From the NCBI GenBank assembly GCA_026826555.1, contig JAKSZT010054565.1:3327648-3391647 (forward strand): a DNA stretch of 64,000 bases, given 5' to 3'. Below the pieces are notes generated by a model. That model had not been told where the DNA came from, searched no databases, and saw only the letters and a list, made by a program, of their open reading frames with translations. The DNA comes from Tolypeutes matacus (taxonomy: Eukaryota; Chordata; Mammalia; Cingulata; Chlamyphoridae). Positions within the stretch are counted from its first letter, which is position 1. The number at the start of each line of letters is the position of its first letter. Below are positions 58,556 through 64,000 of the stretch, one piece after another. A program made the position numbers and the translations under genes.

Positions 58556-60097
58556 TTTACTATGTTGAGTCTTCTAATCCATGAACATGTCTCTCCATTT
58601 ATTTAGATCTTTCTTTCATCATCATTGTGTAATTGTCTGTATAAGTTTTATACATGTTTTGTTAGATTTACACTTAAGTGTTTCTTTTTTGAGTAATTAT
58701 AAATGGTATTGTATTTTTAATTTCACATGTTCATCGCCAGTATATAGAAATACAGGTAATTTTTGTATGTTTATCTTTCATCTTGTGGCCTTGCTGAATT
58801 CACTTATTCCAAGAGTTTTTTTTTTTTTTTTGTGTGTGTGTGGGGTTTCTTGGAATTTCTACTTGGACAATCCTGTCACCTGCAAGTAGGGACAGTATTG
58901 TTTCTTGTTTTCTAATATGTTTGCTTTACATTTCCTTTTCTGGACTTATTGCACTAGCTAGAACTTCCAGCACTATGTTGAATGAGAATGGTGAGAATGG
59001 ACATTTTTGCCTTGTTTCTAATTTTAGGGGAAAAGCATTCAATCTTTCACTAAAAGTATAATATTAGCCATAGGTTGTTTATCAAGTTGAGGAAGTTCTT
59101 CTCTATTCCTATTTTTTCTGGGAGTTTTTATCATGAATAAGTATTGGATTTTGTCAAATGCTCTTTCTGCATCAATTGATACCATCATGTGATTTTTCTT
59201 TTTTAGATTGTTAGTATGGTGGATTACATTGACTGATTCTTTAAAACTGAACCAGCCATGAATCTCTGGAATACTCCCCACTTGGTTATGGTGCATAATT
59301 CTTTTTATATATTGTTGAATTTGCTAAAAGTTTGGATATTTTTCATCTATATTCATGTTTCATGAGGGATTTTGGTTTGTCGTTTTTTTTTTTTGTTGTT
59401 GTTGTTCAGTTTTGTCTGGTTTTGGTATCAAGATATTACTAGCTTCATAAATTGATTGGGATATGTTCTCTCCTTTCTATTTCCTGGAAGAGATTGTGTA
59501 GAATGGTGTTAATTCTCCTTTAAATATTTGTTAGAATTCACTAGTGATGGATACCATCTGGTCATGGAGATTTCTTTTTTGGGACTTTTAAAATTAAGGG
59601 CTCAATATCCTTGATCATTATTGGGCTACTCAAATTATCTTTTTCATATCAGATGAGTTATAGTAGCTATACTTTTCAAGGAATTAGTCCAAGTTGCCCA
59701 ATTTACAAGTATAGAGTTGTTTGTTGTATTCCCTGATTATCCTTTTGATGTCTTTGGAGTTATAGTCCCTCTTTTATTCCTGATATTGGTAATTTGTGTC
59801 TTTTCTGTTTTTTTTTTTTTTTCTTTGTCAGTCTTGCTAGAGGTTTGCAAATTTTATTGATCTTTTCAAAGAAGCACCTCTTTCACTTATTTTCTCTATT
59901 GTTTTTCTGTTTCTCATTTCATTGATTTCTGCTCAAAGCTTTATTATTTCTTTTATTCTGCTTACTTTGGGTTTATTTTGCTCTTCTTTTAAACTAGTAG
60001 GTAGTTAGGAGTTCAGATTATTGATTTGGGACCTTTCATGTTTTATAATTTAAGTATTTTAGTGCTATAAATTTTCTTCTCAGCACTGCTTTAGCTG

Positions 60098-60220
60098 CAT
60101 CCCAAAATATATATATATTTTTTTACCGGGAGGTCCCGGGGATCGAACCCCAGTCTCTCCATATGGTAGACGGACGCTGAACCTCTTGAGCCACATCCGT
60201 TTCCCCATCCCATATATTTT
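60098..60220 (-). mobile_element. DAS SINE, short form, antisense
   Basis: The minus strand reads GGAAACGGATGTGGCTCAAGAGG.., with a B box (GGTTCGATCCCC) near 60135-60150, then GGGACCTCCCGGTA7. Imperfect TSDs CATCCCAAAATATAT (60098-60112) and CATCCCATATATTTT (60206-60220) lie at the TGCATCCCA.. site of the host L1. Confidence 0.88.
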
Positions 60221-61851
60221 GATATGTTGTATTTTTCTTTTTTTGTTCAGTTCTATTTTTTAAAATTTAATTTTCTTTGATTTTTCCTTGTTCACCCATG
60301 GATTATTTAGATGTATGTTTAATTTCCTATAGAGATTTTCCTCTTGCCTTTTTTTTTTCTTCTTGTGATCTCCTTAAGAGCAGAGAATATTCTTTTTTCA
60401 TATCAGAAGAGTTATAGTAGCCATACTTTTTATTTTTGAAATTCTTTTAAATTTGTTGAAGTTTGTTTTATGGCTCATGATATGACCTACCTGATTAATG
60501 TTCTACGGTTGCTTGAAAAAATGTATACTTTGCTGCTGTTGGTTGATTATATTTTTCATATCTTTTCTATCCTTGCTGATTTTCTGTCCAGTAGTTCTAT
60601 CAGTTTTTCAGAGGGTGGTGTTGAAGTCCCAACTATGCTTGTGGATTTGTCTCTTTCTTTTTTAGTACAATCAATTTTGCTATATTTTGAGGCTTTGTTG
60701 TTTGGTGTATATACTTTTAGGATCATATCTTCCGAGTGGGTTGATCTTTTTTATCATTATGTAATGCCCTTTCTTGTCTCTAGTAATTTTCTTTGCTCTG
60801 ATGTCTCCTTTAATGGATGACATATATATATAGCCAAGAGCAATATAGCCACTCTTGCTCTTTTTAAAAAATTTATCTTTGTATGGTATATCATTTTCTA
60901 TCCTTTTACTTTCAACCTACCTATGTCACTGACTTTGAAATGAATTACTTGAAAACTGTATAGTTTGGTTTGGCTTTTATCCTCTCTGCTTATCTCTGAC
61001 TTTTAATTGGTATGTTTAGACCATTTACATTTAAGGTAATTAAATGTAATTATTTAATTTTTAAGGTCATTATTGCTATTATAGGTCTTAAAGCTGCCAT
61101 TTTATTTTTTGTTTTCTATTTGCTTTCTCTATTCTCTTTTCTTGCCTTCCTGTGGATTACTTGAACAATTTTTAGGATTTAACCTTGATTTATTTATGGT
61201 GTTTTTGAGTTGATTGTTTTGTATAGTTTTCTTAGTAGTTACTATTGATATTACAGTATCAACACGTAATTTATCCCAATTTACTGGTATGAATATTTTA
61301 CCACTTTGAGAAAAGTATGAAAATTTTACTTCCATTTAGGTCCTTTTGTCTTCCCCACTTTTAAATATCATTATCTTGAATAGCAGATGGTGTTACATTT
61401 TTGTGTCAATCATCACATATGATGTAGAAAACTCATAAGGAGGAGAGTTCATTGCACTTCTCCCTACTTTCTTCTTTTCATTGTTCTTTCTTCCTTCCTG
61501 ATGTTCCAAGATTCCTTCTTTTACTGTTTACTTTCTGTGTTCTACTCTTTCATTTAGCCTTTCTTTAAGGGTAGGTCAGCTTGTGACTAAGTCTTTTAGT
61601 TTTTCTTCATCTGAGAATGTCTTTATATTTCTTTCATTTCTGAAATATAGTTTCATTGGATATAGAATTTGCAGTTGGCAGTTCTTTTCCCTTAGTACTT
61701 AAAAGCTGTTGTGCCACTTCCTTCTGCCCTCTGATTTCAGTTGAGAAATCTGATGTCATTTGACTGTTGTTTTTCTAAGTTATGCATTGTTTTTCTCTGT
61801 CTGCTTCAAGTCTTTTCTTTGGCTTTATTTTTCAGAAGTTTAATTATGATG

Positions 61852-61887
61852 TTTTTTTTTTTTTTTTTTTTTTTTGGGGGGGGGGGG
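61852..61887 (+). repeat. T24-G12 homopolymer pair
   Basis: 24 T (61852-61875) followed immediately by 12 G (61876-61887), inside the ORF1 part of the ancient L1, where related elements have mixed G/T text. Length is likely unreliable. Confidence 0.9.
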
Positions 61888-63200
61888 ATGTGTTATCCCA
61901 TTTGGGATTTGCTCACCTTCTAGTATCTTTGTGTTTATATCTTTTGCCAAATTTGGATCTTTAAGCCATTATTTCTGCATATACTCTTTCAGCCTCATTT
62001 GCTTTCTTCTCTCCTTCTGGGACTCCAATGATACAAATATTGCATTTTTTTTGTTATTGTCTACTGTTATTTTTCATTATTGTTTCTTTTGTTCAGATTG
62101 AGTAGATTCTATTGGTCTGCTTTCAAGTTCACTGATTCTATCCTCTGACATGTTCACACTATTGTTGAGTCTATCCAGCAAGTTTTTGATTCCTGTTATT
62201 GTATTTTTCTGTTCTATAATTTCCATTTGGTTCTTTATGTGTTATGTTTCTTTGCTGAGATTTTCTATTTTTTCATTTGTTTCAAGGGAATTTGTATTTG
62301 CTTGTTGAATCCTTTTTATGATGGTTGCTTTTAAATTCTTGTCAAATAATCCCAAGATTTGACTCTATCAATGTTGGCATCAGTTGATTGTCATTTCTCA
62401 TTCAAGTACTGATTTTCCTGGTTCTTGGTATTACAGGTGATTTTTGATTGTATCATGAACAAGTTGGCAATTATGTTAGGAGACCTTGAGCCTATTTTTA
62501 TTTTTCATTTTAGCTTTCAGTCACCCTGTTTAGGTTTGGCATGCAGGTCCTGGCTTACTTTTGTATACTGTGGTTCTAATTTTTAGCATCTACATGGTGT
62601 TATTTTGGCCTGCTTTGTTAACCTCCTACCCCTGAGACTCCATTGGTCCCTGCTGGTGCTATTTGAATGAACAGAAGGAGCATCTCCTGGCTGAGCTCCT
62701 GATGACTCTATTTGGGGAATGGAGTCTCCAGCAGACACAAAGTGTGCTTCACAGGCCATGCACTTATGGTAGTAGGATCCCCCTTTGCCAGCGGTCCTGG
62801 GCAGGGAGCAGAATCTCAGGTCCTGTGGGGAAAATCACTTGTCAGTCCAGGGATGCACAGTGTGCCATGAGCACCCTTGCTGATGCCCCTGCCTGCCTGG
62901 TGTTAATTTTCAGTCTTTCCCTTCAGCCTGCCCCATGTGTTGTTGAGGAGGCCTGGCCCATGCTATTGAGAGAGGGCTCATGCTCCTCAGGGACTATCAT
63001 GTCTGCCTGGAGTAGGTGCTCATGAACTTCTACTCTTCCTGAGGGCCAATTCCTGCCTGCGATGCTGCTTGGCACATTGGCCATAAGAGGGACATGGTTA
63101 GGGGCAATCCCCAGGGATTCACCTAAGGCCATTCCTCAACCAGTATTCTGCAGGTGCTCCAGTGGCATACCTTCCAACCTTGACACATACCTGGTGCCCC

Positions 63201-64000
63201 TTGTACACTGGTTCTCTTCTCAGAGTATCTTTTCCTCTGTCAGTCAGACCCCATCTTCCTTTTATATTTAAGAGAATTCTCATGACTTCTCATCTTCCAA
63301 GAATACCCTTTCCTGTATTCCAATGCAATTTAGAAATAAACAAATATATCCAAACATATGTATATGTATGATTTATAAGGATTTTCAGCGTTGAAGTGTA
63401 GTTCATCATCTCTGATCATTTTTTGTGATGTCCTATGTTTCCTCAGAATTTCTATAACAAACAAGCATTACTTTTTATAATCAGTAAATCCCATTGCTAA
63501 GACTAAAACTATTTTTTTTTTAAATAGATGTGTGTCAAGGATTATGCAAGGGGTAAGTGCCCAGTGGCCTCCTCTTGGGGAGCCTACAGGGAAGTGAAAA
63601 TGTGTGCTCTTTGGAAATGGACTCTCACTTATTTAGCCTTCTGGGGGTGCTGGGCTGGGGCCCCCATCTGCAGAGCTTGGGGCTAATCTGCCATGAGGGT
63701 GCATGCAACTGTGGAATGCTGCTCTGAGATCTCAGAGGAGGGGTGAATCCTTCCCCTTCTTCAAATTGCCGGTGTGTGCAAAATGCTAACACTACACATT
63801 TAAGTGACGTATAGATCAGAACAGAATCATAGCTTGGTGACATAAATTAAAGTAATTATATTCATTAGCATGATAAAAAATATGCAAACAAATGTTTATT
63901 AAATGCAACCATATATCAACCCCAAAGGCTTTGGCGTTGTTTATGTCTTTGCTGCTCCAGCCTTTCGTCAGAGGTGGCCTGTCAGGCTGAACCTTATTGA
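63201..64000. other. AT-rich sequence, no gene recognised
   Basis: Leaves the L1 5'UTR near 63200. 63330-63540 is AT-rich with a T10 tract, and 63540-63780 is moderately GC-rich. Nothing is identified. Confidence 0.4.

Larger units (their letters stand above)
55864..63200 (-). mobile_element. Near full-length ancient L1, antisense, broken by three insertions
   Basis: The complement of an L1 runs in order. ORF2 C-terminus and 3' region lie at 55864-56590; RT region resumes at 57707 (CCATTGATATATATGCCTATCC) and continues at 58556. RT and linker (CTTCATAAATTGATTGGG, GTCTTGCTAGAGGTTTGC) follow around 59400-60100. Endonuclease is at about 60210-61000, ORF1 at about 61350-62400 (GGATATAGAATTTGCAGTTGG, CTCCTTCTGGGACTCCAATG), and a GC-richer 5'UTR to about 63200. 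Frames are destroyed. Inserted into it are an L1 (56603-57690), a solo LTR (57967-58550) and a SINE (60113-60205), all therefore younger. Confidence 0.8.

Overview
This is mammalian nuclear DNA, most likely from an armadillo or a close xenarthran relative. The main clue is repeated tRNA-derived SINEs of the armadillo DAS type, seen near 4.0, 4.3, 23.2, 43.7, 45.4, 47.4, 50.2 and 60.1 kb, several with clean target-site duplications (TSDs). They sit with L1, MIR, L2, MER5, ERV-L and MLT1 repeats. I see no host protein-coding gene, no rRNA and no functional tRNA gene. Every convincing coding signal belongs to a decayed retroelement.

Layout. 1-3.53 kb is the 5' part of a fairly young L1 on the minus strand: endonuclease, ORF1 and a 5'UTR holding two ~191-bp units. 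It abuts a plus-strand L1 ORF2 piece and a 5'-truncated SINE. About 4.17-9.88 kb is an ancient ERV-L provirus on the minus strand, in the order LTR, tRNA-Leu-like primer site, gag remnant, protease, RT, RNase H, integrase, dUTPase. It is interrupted by a full DAS SINE. An L1 3' end follows to 10.43 kb. 13.95-15.27 kb is an old minus-strand L1. 16.42-19.44 kb is a ~3-kb non-coding retroelement with two L1-like 3' tails.

19.4-43.7 kb is mostly unique, repeat-poor sequence with old MIR, L2, MLT1-like and palindromic DNA-transposon fossils, a few microsatellites and one 10-N assembly gap inside an (ACT)n tract. Stretches near 30.3, 36.4-37.7, 41.9-42.2 and 42.7-43.0 kb look like conserved non-coding elements: they are repeat-free, AT-rich, carry homeodomain- and POU-type words, and lie by a CpG-richer block. 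They would fit an intron or gene desert around a regulated gene outside the window, but conservation cannot be measured here.

43.8-63.2 kb is almost solid retroelement. Two degenerate plus-strand L1s (43.8-51.6 kb) host an ERV-L-class LTR, two short SINEs, a MER5-like transposon and a 991-bp composite insertion with a perfect 16-bp TSD. An internally deleted minus-strand L1 covers 51.9-54.0 kb. A very old minus-strand L1 (about 55.9-63.2 kb) is split by an opposite-strand L1, a solo LTR and a SINE.

The most unusual items are the two-tailed 3-kb element, the composite insertion whose SINE carries an exact 25-bp x5 array, the inverted L1/L1/SINE junction near 3.5-3.95 kb, and the monomer-like repeats in the L1 5'UTR. 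Family names come from remembered consensus features, not database searches, and boundaries are approximate unless a TSD is cited.
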